Shown piece by piece: positions 28,545 to 35,565 of a DNA stretch of 64,000 bases. Position numbers and translations under genes: made by a program. Position 1 is the stretch's first letter; every line of letters starts with the position of its first letter. The stretch comes from Rhodoferax fermentans (lineage in GTDB: Bacteria; Pseudomonadota; Gammaproteobacteria; Burkholderiales; Burkholderiaceae_C): the NCBI RefSeq assembly GCF_002017865.1, contig NZ_MTJN01000002.1:2604001-2668000 (forward strand), given 5' to 3'. The notes beneath the pieces are model-generated. The model did no database searches, was not told the DNA's origin, and saw only the letters and a list, made by a program, of their open reading frames with translations.

Positions 28545-29924
28545 ATGCCCAAAGCGACCGAGCCGAAGAGAACTGCGTTATTTATCTCGCATGCCACGCC
28601 GGAGGACAACCACTTTGTGCGATGGCTCGGGGCCAAACTAACAGCGATGGGCTACGAAGTGTGGGCCGATGTGATGTGCCTGCACGGGGGCACCGATTGG
28701 GCCTATGAGTTGGAGACTGCGCTAAAGACGCGAGCGTTCAAGGTTCTGCTGGTGTGCACACCGGGTGGTCTTGAAAAGCGAGGCGTCCGCAACGAGATTG
28801 AGATGGCGACCAATCTGGCGCGGCAGCTTGAGGACGACTCCTTCATCATTCCACTGCGCCTGGAGACATACGACGCGATATTCCGTATCGCGCACGCCCA
28901 GTACATCGACTTCAAGCGTAGCTGGGCGGCCGGCCTTGCAGAACTCACTGAACTCCTGCGTGACCAAGGAGTGCCTCGTGGATCGACGGGACCGCTTGAA
29001 TCCTGGCTTGAGTCTCACTCTGATGGATCGGATCGACTACTGCAGCGCAGTGAACCGCTTGTCTCCAACTGGCTGCAGGTCGAAGGACAACCCAGGAACA
29101 TTCGGTACATCGAGTCGCGAGTAGGCGCTTCTCTGGAGCGTTTCCAAAACCGTCTTCTCCACGACTGGCCGGTCGTCCCATTCAGGAGCGGTGTCATCAC
29201 CTTCGCTCAGCCGGACGAAGCCGGGAACCTGGCTAATGAGCTCCCCGGCAAAGAAGTCGCGGCACTATCAACCGCTGAGTTCCTCACAGGTGGCTGGGAA
29301 GAACTGAAGATTGCCCCCCTCGAAGCGAGGCGCATGTACGCAAACCTTGGCAGCCAGGCCTTCGACCGCTTCTGCAGGAAGCGCGGCCTTACGGGACACC
29401 TGGGGTCCGGGCAGCGTGTGAGCTGGTTTGGCGACATCAAAACGACGCCCCAGGGACGGGTCAAATTCGAATGGCCTTATCGGCGCGGATCGCGGCAGGT
29501 CATCGGGCAGTCTGGAAAGCGCAACGTACACTGGCATTTCGGCGTCAACGCTCAGTTGAGGACATCGCCCATTGCACACTTTCGTCTCTCGGCCCGCCTT
29601 GTCTTCAGCGAGAACGGTCTTGACGCCATCGAAGACAAGAAGCGGTCACATTCGCTCAGGCGCTCATTTGCCAAGGGATGGAGAAACGCACGATGGCGCG
29701 ACATGCTCTGTGCCTACCTCTGGTGGATGGCTGAAGGCAAAGCAAGCATCTGGATGCCAGTAGGTGCGGAAGCCTACATCCAAGTTGCCGTTCCACCGAT
29801 GCAGTTTGGATGCCCGGTGACGATTACAGAGGGCAAGGAAGCCAACCAAGCGGATGACGATGACGACCCGGATATCCCCGATGACCTTCCGGATGAAGAG
29901 CAAAGTGAGGAGCCAGACCAATGA
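28545..29924 (+). CDS. TIR-APAZ protein of a SPARTA defence system
   Basis: A 459-residue effector. Residues about 9-140 are a TIR domain: ALFISHATPEDNHFVRW, GYEVWADV, then KVLLVCTPGGLEKRGVRNE, with E84 the likely NAD-cleaving glutamate. The rest is an APAZ region that binds short Argonaute: LEARRMYANLGSQAFDRFC, then RSFAKGWRNARWRDMLCAY, with an acidic C-terminal tail. Its stop overlaps the Argonaute start as ATGA (29921-29924), so the two are translationally coupled. On guide-directed target recognition such complexes oligomerise and deplete NAD. The start could also be ATG 28491; 28545 better fits the TIR boundary. Neither has a strong ribosome-binding site. Confidence 0.93.
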   Translation: MPKATEPKRTALFISHATPEDNHFVRWLGAKLTAMGYEVWADVMCLHGGTDWAYELETALKTRAFKVLLVCTPGGLEKRGVRNEIEMATNLARQLEDDSFIIPLRLETYDAIFRIAHAQYIDFKRSWAAGLAELTELLRDQGVPRGSTGPLESWLESHSDGSDRLLQRSEPLVSNWLQVEGQPRNIRYIESRVGASLERFQNRLLHDWPVVPFRSGVITFAQPDEAGNLANELPGKEVAALSTAEFLTGGWEELKIAPLEARRMYANLGSQAFDRFCRKRGLTGHLGSGQRVSWFGDIKTTPQGRVKFEWPYRRGSRQVIGQSGKRNVHWHFGVNAQLRTSPIAHFRLSARLVFSENGLDAIEDKKRSHSLRRSFAKGWRNARWRDMLCAYLWWMAEGKASIWMPVGAEAYIQVAVPPMQFGCPVTITEGKEANQADDDDDPDIPDDLPDEEQSEEPDQ

Positions 29925-31477
29925 TCCACAGTCACCGCCCTCAGATTGTCTACATCGACGAGCCGAAGCTTGAGTTCCGATACGGGCAACAACTGGAGTA
30001 CGCCCGCGATGGGCTTTACCTCTACGGCCCCGTCGACGCTGAAGCGTTCCCGCGTCAAATCAGATATGGGTTCATCGGCACAAAGGCTGGCCTCGCCCGA
30101 TTCGAACGATGGGCAACACAAGTCTCGTCGTTCATCAGCACCCCACCTCCTCGCAAAGGAGCCAAGGAGAAGGAACCGCACCACGTACCTTTCCCGGGGT
30201 TCTCCGAGGCCTTCAACGCGCTGTGGAGTAATAAGCCAGCCAAGGTCATTGATGACCTCGACGAAGAGGACCTTAAGCGGCAATTACACATCGCCAATCG
30301 TCATGAGGCGATCAAATCCGTGGTCGATGCGTACGTCGACCGGCTCGTCGCTGACAAACGCCGCGACGAGGACCCTCCGGCGTTTTGGTATGTGGTAATT
30401 CCTGAGTTCATCTATGAACTTGGGCGACCTCAGTCGGTTGTTCCAAGGGCTGAGCGGGTTGAAGGCAGGGTCGCAATTTCCCAGCGAGATGCTCAGAAGT
30501 TGAGCAAGCAGCCGAACCTCTTCGGCTTCGACGAAGAAGATGCGCAGGTCTACAAGTACGAGCGCAACTTCAGACGCCAACTCAAGGCTCGCTTGCTCGA
30601 TGACCACATCGTTACCCAGTTGGTGCGAGAGAGCACGCTAACTCCCGGCGACTTTCTCAAATCAAACGGTGACCTGAAGCGCAGGGTCGAAGATCCAGCC
30701 ACGATTGCCTGGAAACTTTGCACCGGCTCCTACTACAAGGGTGGCGGGCGCCCATGGCAGATCGCGTCGATGAGGCCAGGCGTTTGCTATGTTGGCCTAG
30801 TCTACAAAAAGCAAAACGACACTGAGACGGCACGCTACTCGGTGTGTGCGGCGCAGATGTTCTTGTCAGACGGCGAGGGCGTTGTGTTCCGCGGTGCGCT
30901 GGGGCCGTGGTTCCATCCAGACACGAAGCAGTTTCATTTGGATGCGGAGGCCGCCGCCCGCTTGGTTGGGACCGTGCTGGACGAGTACAAGCGTCGACAC
31001 GGAGGCGAGCCGACCGAATTGTTCATCCACGCCAAGTCGTCGTTCAACGACGATGAATGGGCGGGCTTTCAGGCTGCTTGCGCAGGCACCTCCACCAACG
31101 TGGTGGGCATCCAGATTTCGGATGCATGGGACCAGCTCAAACTTTTCCGACAAGGGTCGTATCCGGTGATCCGAGGCACTGCGCTGGTTACGAACAACAA
31201 GTCCGGCTATCTCTTCACGTCGGGATTCGTTCCGCGGCTGGGCACCTACATGGGACCGGACACGCCCAATCCACTCCATGTGTGTATTCGCAGAGGCGAT
31301 GCACCGCTTGAGACGGTGATGCGCGATGTTCTCGCCCTGTCGAAAATCAACTTCAACACCTGTCTGTTCAACGACCGGTCACCGGTAACGATCAGGTTTG
31401 CAGACGCCATCGGCGACATTCTTGTAGCTGCGCCGCTGAGCAAGGAGCCGATGCTGCCCTTCAAGTTCTACATCTGA
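29921..31477 (+). CDS. short prokaryotic Argonaute (MID-PIWI) of a SPARTA system
   Basis: A 518-residue short Argonaute without N or PAZ domains. The MID half includes WYVVIPEFIYELGRP and a basic helix YKYERNFRRQLKARLL that suits 5'-phosphate guide binding. The PIWI half contains WKLCTGSYYKGGGRPWQ, CYVGLVYKK and ELFIHAKSSFNDDEW. The catalytic DEDX tetrad is not evident, as is usual for short Argonautes, so it should sense rather than cut. It overlaps the TIR-APAZ gene by 4 nt. In characterised SPARTA systems an RNA guide recognises invading DNA and activates the TIR partner. Confidence 0.93.
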   Translation: MIHSHRPQIVYIDEPKLEFRYGQQLEYARDGLYLYGPVDAEAFPRQIRYGFIGTKAGLARFERWATQVSSFISTPPPRKGAKEKEPHHVPFPGFSEAFNALWSNKPAKVIDDLDEEDLKRQLHIANRHEAIKSVVDAYVDRLVADKRRDEDPPAFWYVVIPEFIYELGRPQSVVPRAERVEGRVAISQRDAQKLSKQPNLFGFDEEDAQVYKYERNFRRQLKARLLDDHIVTQLVRESTLTPGDFLKSNGDLKRRVEDPATIAWKLCTGSYYKGGGRPWQIASMRPGVCYVGLVYKKQNDTETARYSVCAAQMFLSDGEGVVFRGALGPWFHPDTKQFHLDAEAAARLVGTVLDEYKRRHGGEPTELFIHAKSSFNDDEWAGFQAACAGTSTNVVGIQISDAWDQLKLFRQGSYPVIRGTALVTNNKSGYLFTSGFVPRLGTYMGPDTPNPLHVCIRRGDAPLETVMRDVLALSKINFNTCLFNDRSPVTIRFADAIGDILVAAPLSKEPMLPFKFYI

Positions 31478-31532
31478 GGAGGTACGTAGCCCGCGGCAAT
31501 GCTGCTCACTACTCAGCCGTCAGTAGGCTGGC

Positions 31533-31688
31533 GTGATCAATGCAGACGGGACAGCAAACACCGAGGAGCTTTGCCCTACCTGTGGTGAAGGCTTTTTGGT
31601 GCTGAGAAAAGGGCAATACGGCTCGGTCATGGGTTGCACCAACTACCCTGCCTGCAGACATACACGCAACTTAAACCGTAGAACCTAG
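31533..31688 (+). CDS. small topoisomerase-type zinc-finger protein or remnant
   Basis: GTG 31533 opens a 51-residue frame with four cysteines in the topoisomerase C4 pattern: CPTCGEGFLVLRKGQYGSV, then GCTNYPACRHT. This finger usually forms the C-terminus of topoisomerase I, helicases or restriction nucleases and binds single-stranded DNA. Here nothing precedes it in frame, and the ribosome-binding site is weak. It is probably the leftover end of a deleted gene 55 bp after the Argonaute, though a stand-alone small protein cannot be excluded. Confidence 0.55.
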   Translation: MINADGTANTEELCPTCGEGFLVLRKGQYGSVMGCTNYPACRHTRNLNRRT

Positions 31689-31775
31689 GAATCGTAAAGC
31701 CGATAGAACACTTCTGGGTACCCAACTGTGCTGGTGGTCAGGCCGAATATGCGTGACCAGAAACCAGCAGACTAG

Positions 31776-31979
31776 TCAGCTCGAAGTCTTCTTGCTCAGG
31801 GTTCGACGATCCACTTCAGTTTTTGAAAGATCTTGGCCGAAGTACATTTCGAGAGCAAATCGCAGGACATCCGATCGTGAAGGGATTGTCCCCATCTGTT
31901 CTGAAAGCTCAATTCGCTTGCCATCGATCAGCCTGCGAAGAGTTTCTGACATTCGCAAATTTATCTGATTTCGTTCCAT
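31776..31979 (-). CDS. ribbon-helix-helix-like transcriptional regulator
   Basis: A 67-residue protein with the strand-helix-helix layout of small RHH repressors: ERNQINLRMSETLRRLIDGK, then TIPSRSDVLRFALEMYFG. ATG 31977-31979 follows GGCGGT; the upstream open extension to 32114 is unlikely. It diverges from the excisionase-like gene across a 113-bp region holding two palindromes, an arrangement typical of an autoregulated control switch for a mobile element. Confidence 0.7.
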   Translation of the reverse strand: MERNQINLRMSETLRRLIDGKRIELSEQMGTIPSRSDVLRFALEMYFGQDLSKTEVDRRTLSKKTSS

Positions 31980-31998
31980 AGTACCGCCTTCAAAATAT

Positions 31999-32078
31999 TC
32001 TATCAAAGTGATTGATAGACTGCTTGACGAACATCTTGATTGATGTATTATTCGATTGTCTATCAAATGGTTTGGTAG
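31999..32078. promoter_or_regulatory. divergent control region with two palindromic operators and a promoter
   Basis: Operator 1 is TCTATCAA-5-TTGATAGA (31999-32019), a perfect inverted repeat. Operator 2 is CTATCAAA-3-TTTGGTAG (32060-32078), with one mismatch. Between them TTGACG (32024-32029) and TATTAT (32046-32051), 16 bp apart, form a rightward promoter for the excisionase/integrase. The shared half-site suggests cooperative binding by the adjacent RHH regulator. Confidence 0.65.
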
Positions 32079-32092
32079 CAATAGGAGTGCAT

Positions 32093-32338
32093 ATGAATCA
32101 AGAGTACCTAACAACCGATGAACTTTCAGTTCGAATCAAATATGACGTTCGCACCATACGCGAGCGCTTGAAAGACAGCGTTCTTATTGAAGGGGTTCAC
32201 TACTTCAGACCATTTGGTGGGCGCAAGATTCTCTATAAATGGGAGTCGATTCAGCGTGACATGCAGGTCATGACAACCACAAGCTCTCCCAGAATGGTCG
32301 GTATCCCAATGGCAAACGGGAGCGTGCTCCATGCCTAG
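32093..32338 (+). CDS. excisionase-like helix-turn-helix protein
   Basis: An 81-residue DNA-binding protein. YLTTDELSVRIKYDVRTIRE looks like a MerR/excisionase-type helix-turn-helix, followed by the wing-like GVHYFRPFGGRKILY. ATG 32093 has AGGAG 5-6 nt upstream. Its end overlaps the integrase start by 8 nt, so the two are co-expressed; such partners usually control recombination direction. It lies behind the operator-flanked promoter. Confidence 0.68.
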   Translation: MNQEYLTTDELSVRIKYDVRTIRERLKDSVLIEGVHYFRPFGGRKILYKWESIQRDMQVMTTTSSPRMVGIPMANGSVLHA

Positions 32339-33830
32339 TATCAGAAGCCGTGCAGATAACGATCTGCTTTTTTTCGACTTCCGTTTTGGTGGATCGCGTT
32401 GCAGAGAGCAGACCCTTCTCCCCGACACCCCCACCAACCGCAAGAAGCTGCAAAAGATCCTCGACAAAATCGAAGCCGAGATTGCCGCAGGGACTTTTGT
32501 ATACGCCAACTACTTCCCTGGCAGTAAGGCGCTTAAACGTTTGGCGAACCAGGTAACCCCCGGTGCTGGTCTGAGCAGGACAGCCCAAGCTGTTGAACAG
32601 TCTGCAGTTGTCAAGCCAGAAGCGGCCCTCCCAGTTGGGCCTCTTTTTAAAGACTTCGCCACCCAGTGGTTCGACGAGCGCAGCATCGAATGGCGTCGCA
32701 GCCACATCAAGTCACTGCTGTCGACCCTCAACGGTCGACTGATCCCCTACTTCGGAGTAAAGGTGGTCGGCAACATCACCAAGTCTGACGTTCTTGAATT
32801 TCGCGCCACACTCGCAAAAGTAAAAGGTCGCGGAACCAAGGAAGGCTTATCACCTAAGCGGATCAATGAAATCATGGGTCTGCTGCGCCAGATCATCAAC
32901 GAAGCCGCCGACCGATTCGAGTTTACGTCACCGGTGCTCAATATCAAAAAGCTGCGCCAGCGCAAGACCGACGTCGAACCCTTCTCCTTCGCCGATGTCC
33001 AGCGCATCCTGGCCACAGTGCGTGCCGACTACAAGAACTACTTCACCACCCGGTTCCTCACCGGCATGCGCACCGGTGAAGTCCATGGTCTCAAATGGAA
33101 GTACGTTGACTTTGACCTGAGGATCATCCGGGTGCGGGAAACCTTTGTGCTGGGTGAAGACGAATACACCAAGACCGATGGCAGTCAGCGCGACATCCAG
33201 ATGAGCCAGCCAGTATTCGAGGCGCTCAAGAGCCAATATGAAGCCACCGGCAAGGTGTCCGAATACGTCTTTTGCAATCTAGTGGGTGAGCCGCTGGACA
33301 ACAAGAACTTCTCTGACCGGGTCTGGTACCCCCTGCTGCGCCATCTGGGTCTCAAAGAGCGACGTCCCTACCAAATGCGCCACACCGCCGCCACCCTGTG
33401 GCTCGCCAGCGGTGAAGCCCCCGAGTGGATCGCCCGCCAGTTGGGCCACACCAGCACCGAGATGCTGTTTCGGGTCTATTCCCGCTACGTGCCCAACCTG
33501 ACCCGCCAGGACGGCTCCGCCATGGAGCGCCTGCTGGCCAGCCAGTTCTCCCAAGGCGCCCTCATTGAGCAGAAGATGCCCGGCTCCCAGGTGGCGGTCT
33601 TTGTCCCGGCAGCCCAGGCAGCACCGATGTCCCAGCCCAAACCACGCGGGCTACCTGGCCGAGCTGCACCCATGCAGGCAGTACCGCCTACCCGTGAACC
33701 CAGCCCGGCATCGGCCATGGCATCAGACCAAGCGGCAAATCCGGTGAGCGCACAGCCACCGCCGTTAAGTTGGCAGGACATGGCCAATCACTGGATGGGC
33801 GACACCACCATCCAGAGCGCAGCCGGGTAA
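32331..33830 (+). CDS. tyrosine site-specific integrase
   Basis: A 499-residue tyrosine recombinase. An N-terminal arm-binding region (about 1-60) precedes a SAM-like core-binding domain (about 105-200). The catalytic domain has R247 in TGMRTGEVHGLKW, the box-II arginine in PYQMRHTAATLWL, LGHTSTEMLFRVYSRY, and predicted nucleophile Y383. The usual HxxR histidine is Tyr here (YQMR), a variant seen in some integrases. After about residue 400 comes a Pro/Ala-rich tail of about 90 residues. It probably mobilises the surrounding element; the att sites were not identified. Confidence 0.9.
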   Translation: MPSIRSRADNDLLFFDFRFGGSRCREQTLLPDTPTNRKKLQKILDKIEAEIAAGTFVYANYFPGSKALKRLANQVTPGAGLSRTAQAVEQSAVVKPEAALPVGPLFKDFATQWFDERSIEWRRSHIKSLLSTLNGRLIPYFGVKVVGNITKSDVLEFRATLAKVKGRGTKEGLSPKRINEIMGLLRQIINEAADRFEFTSPVLNIKKLRQRKTDVEPFSFADVQRILATVRADYKNYFTTRFLTGMRTGEVHGLKWKYVDFDLRIIRVRETFVLGEDEYTKTDGSQRDIQMSQPVFEALKSQYEATGKVSEYVFCNLVGEPLDNKNFSDRVWYPLLRHLGLKERRPYQMRHTAATLWLASGEAPEWIARQLGHTSTEMLFRVYSRYVPNLTRQDGSAMERLLASQFSQGALIEQKMPGSQVAVFVPAAQAAPMSQPKPRGLPGRAAPMQAVPPTREPSPASAMASDQAANPVSAQPPPLSWQDMANHWMGDTTIQSAAG

Positions 33831-33991
33831 ACCACTGCGGCCAAGGCCAGTCGACCAACCCCAGCCGATCTCAATCGTTCTCGCTCCCCTGATTCAGCAT
33901 CCCTGAAACAGGGGCAGGGCAGAGCCTTGCCCAAAAACGGCCAGTAGCACCCAACGAACCATTCAAAACCCTATTCGCAAGCAAATTCATC

Positions 33992-34759
33992 ATGAACACA
34001 GTCTCTTCCCTGACACCTGCACCACGTCACTTCCAAGCTCAACATCAGCAGCAAACCCTGGCCAAGAAACGTGCCCTGATCTGCAACATTGCCGGCGTGG
34101 CGAGCGCCGCTTCCTTGCTGCCAACTTCGCAGCCAGCACCGCGGACACGTGCCGTGGTCGAACTCACCATCGGCAAGGATCCCCAAACCTTGGTGGCAGA
34201 AGCCGTGGCCAAGGTCCGTCACCCAGGACTCAACCGTCTTCTGACCAGCTTCGTGCAAGAACCCGAGATCCGCGAAGCGCTGCTGCGCATGGAGGAAGCA
34301 TCAAGCGAACAAAGTACCTTGATGGCTCGAGGTCAATCAGCACCCCGTTCAAGGGCGCCCTCCTGGCCCATCCAGCGTCTGCGCCGGGCGGGCGAACTGG
34401 CGCAGTACCTGAGCGCCTTTGGTCATGAAGAGCGCGAGGTCCTGTATGTGGCCACTCTGCTGCAAGGCTGCCAGCCCATGCTCAACAGCGGCCTGCAAAA
34501 CACCGCCAGCCAATCCGATGTGCTACGCACCCTGGTGCGCAAAAGCCTGCGTCAACTGGAGGAGGACTACCCTCGTCAGGCCTGGCTGCTACGCCAGAGC
34601 ATGGGCTGGGGTCTGGAGGATGAAGTCGATGATTTTTACGTTCCCCGCCTTCAACAGGCAGTTACACGGTCGTTGTCGATCTCTGTTGCCGTGCCCGACA
34701 GGTCAAAAATTCCAGGTGGCGCATTTGAGTCGACCGATCCGACTGAATTGCGCCATTGA
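33992..34759 (+). CDS. uncharacterised integrase-linked protein A
   Basis: A 255-residue protein I do not recognise. The N-terminal 60 residues are low-complexity and basic. Residues about 65-220 are largely helical, and the stretch AFGHEEREVLYVATLLQGCQ looks faintly like HD-domain helices, but no full metal-binding set is evident. The C-terminus is variable. It begins 161 bp after the integrase and is followed at 11 nt by the next unknown gene, so it is likely part of an operon leading to the AAA+ ATPase. Confidence 0.6.
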   Translation: MNTVSSLTPAPRHFQAQHQQQTLAKKRALICNIAGVASAASLLPTSQPAPRTRAVVELTIGKDPQTLVAEAVAKVRHPGLNRLLTSFVQEPEIREALLRMEEASSEQSTLMARGQSAPRSRAPSWPIQRLRRAGELAQYLSAFGHEEREVLYVATLLQGCQPMLNSGLQNTASQSDVLRTLVRKSLRQLEEDYPRQAWLLRQSMGWGLEDEVDDFYVPRLQQAVTRSLSISVAVPDRSKIPGGAFESTDPTELRH

Positions 34760-34770
34760 AAGGGCACACC

Positions 34771-35115
34771 ATGATCGACACCTACAACTTCAACCTGACC
34801 CCGGCCTGCGCGGTGCTTGGCCCGATCTCGGGCAACGACAACCGCCATCCACAACGCACTGGCGCATGGGGTAAACCCATGTTCGCCAGCCACGCCCATG
34901 GATGGCTGGTCATCAACCTCTCCCACGAACTAGAAAAAGCCCTGGGCAGAACCACCCTGCAAAGAACGAAGTCCGCACCGGTGCTGCTCTGCGCCCACTT
35001 CGAGACAGAGCAGGCTGTGTACCAGCTTCATGTCGCCACTCGCGTGCAGCTCAGTCTTCTGGAGCAAAGTCTCGAGCAGGTCATCCCATCACGTCAGGGA
35101 GCCACCCCATGCTGA
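34771..35115 (+). CDS. uncharacterised integrase-linked protein B
   Basis: A 114-residue protein of unknown function with no signal peptide or membrane segment. The middle reads WGKPMFASHAHGWLVINLSH. ATG 34771 with AAAGGG is chosen; the frame opens at TTG 34756 overlapping the previous stop. Its end overlaps the next gene by 7 nt, so the three small genes appear translationally coupled. Confidence 0.55.
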   Translation: MIDTYNFNLTPACAVLGPISGNDNRHPQRTGAWGKPMFASHAHGWLVINLSHELEKALGRTTLQRTKSAPVLLCAHFETEQAVYQLHVATRVQLSLLEQSLEQVIPSRQGATPC

Positions 35116-35480
35116 CGCTATCTGACTTGCATGACGGACATCGCACGCTGACCCTCAGCCTGGTGCTGGGTGGTTTCAAGACGCCAGGTACCCGTCTTTG
35201 GTTCATCGTGCCCCCACCAGTCCTTAAGACACTGCAGTGGCCAGTTGGACAGCGACTGCGCAGCAAAGTGTCCCATGCCACCTTGGTCATGACACCAATG
35301 CGTCAGCCCAGTGCACTGCGCAAGGCCCTGCCTCGCAAACGCACAGCGGTTGATCAGCTCAGACAGGATCTGGCCTGGCAGGCTTGCCTCAAAGATCTCA
35401 GGCGCTCAGCCCAAACCAAAGGGATGGTGAAGCGACAACGGCCAAGGCAGATGTCGATGCCGATCTCTGTCTCTGACTAG
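35109..35480 (+). CDS. uncharacterised integrase-linked protein C
   Basis: A 123-residue basic protein of unknown function. It starts MLTLSDLHDGHRTLTLSLVL, and its second half is rich in Arg/Lys with a helix-like stretch VDQLRQDLAWQACLKDLRR, suggesting nucleic-acid contact (inference). ATG 35109 overlaps the preceding gene by 7 nt; the longer open frame from 34902 is a shadow. It lies 85 bp before the AAA+ gene. Confidence 0.52.
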   Translation: MLTLSDLHDGHRTLTLSLVLGGFKTPGTRLWFIVPPPVLKTLQWPVGQRLRSKVSHATLVMTPMRQPSALRKALPRKRTAVDQLRQDLAWQACLKDLRRSAQTKGMVKRQRPRQMSMPISVSD

Positions 35481-35565
35481 GCGATGTCGAACCCACCCAT
35501 TCACATTCCACATCCCACATTCAATCCATCCAGTTCATTCCCAACGAATACAACAGAACCGATCT

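Noticed and set aside
34902..35480. 192-codon version of protein C
   Set aside because: The first 69 codons overlap protein B out of frame; ATG 35109 gives the coupled start.
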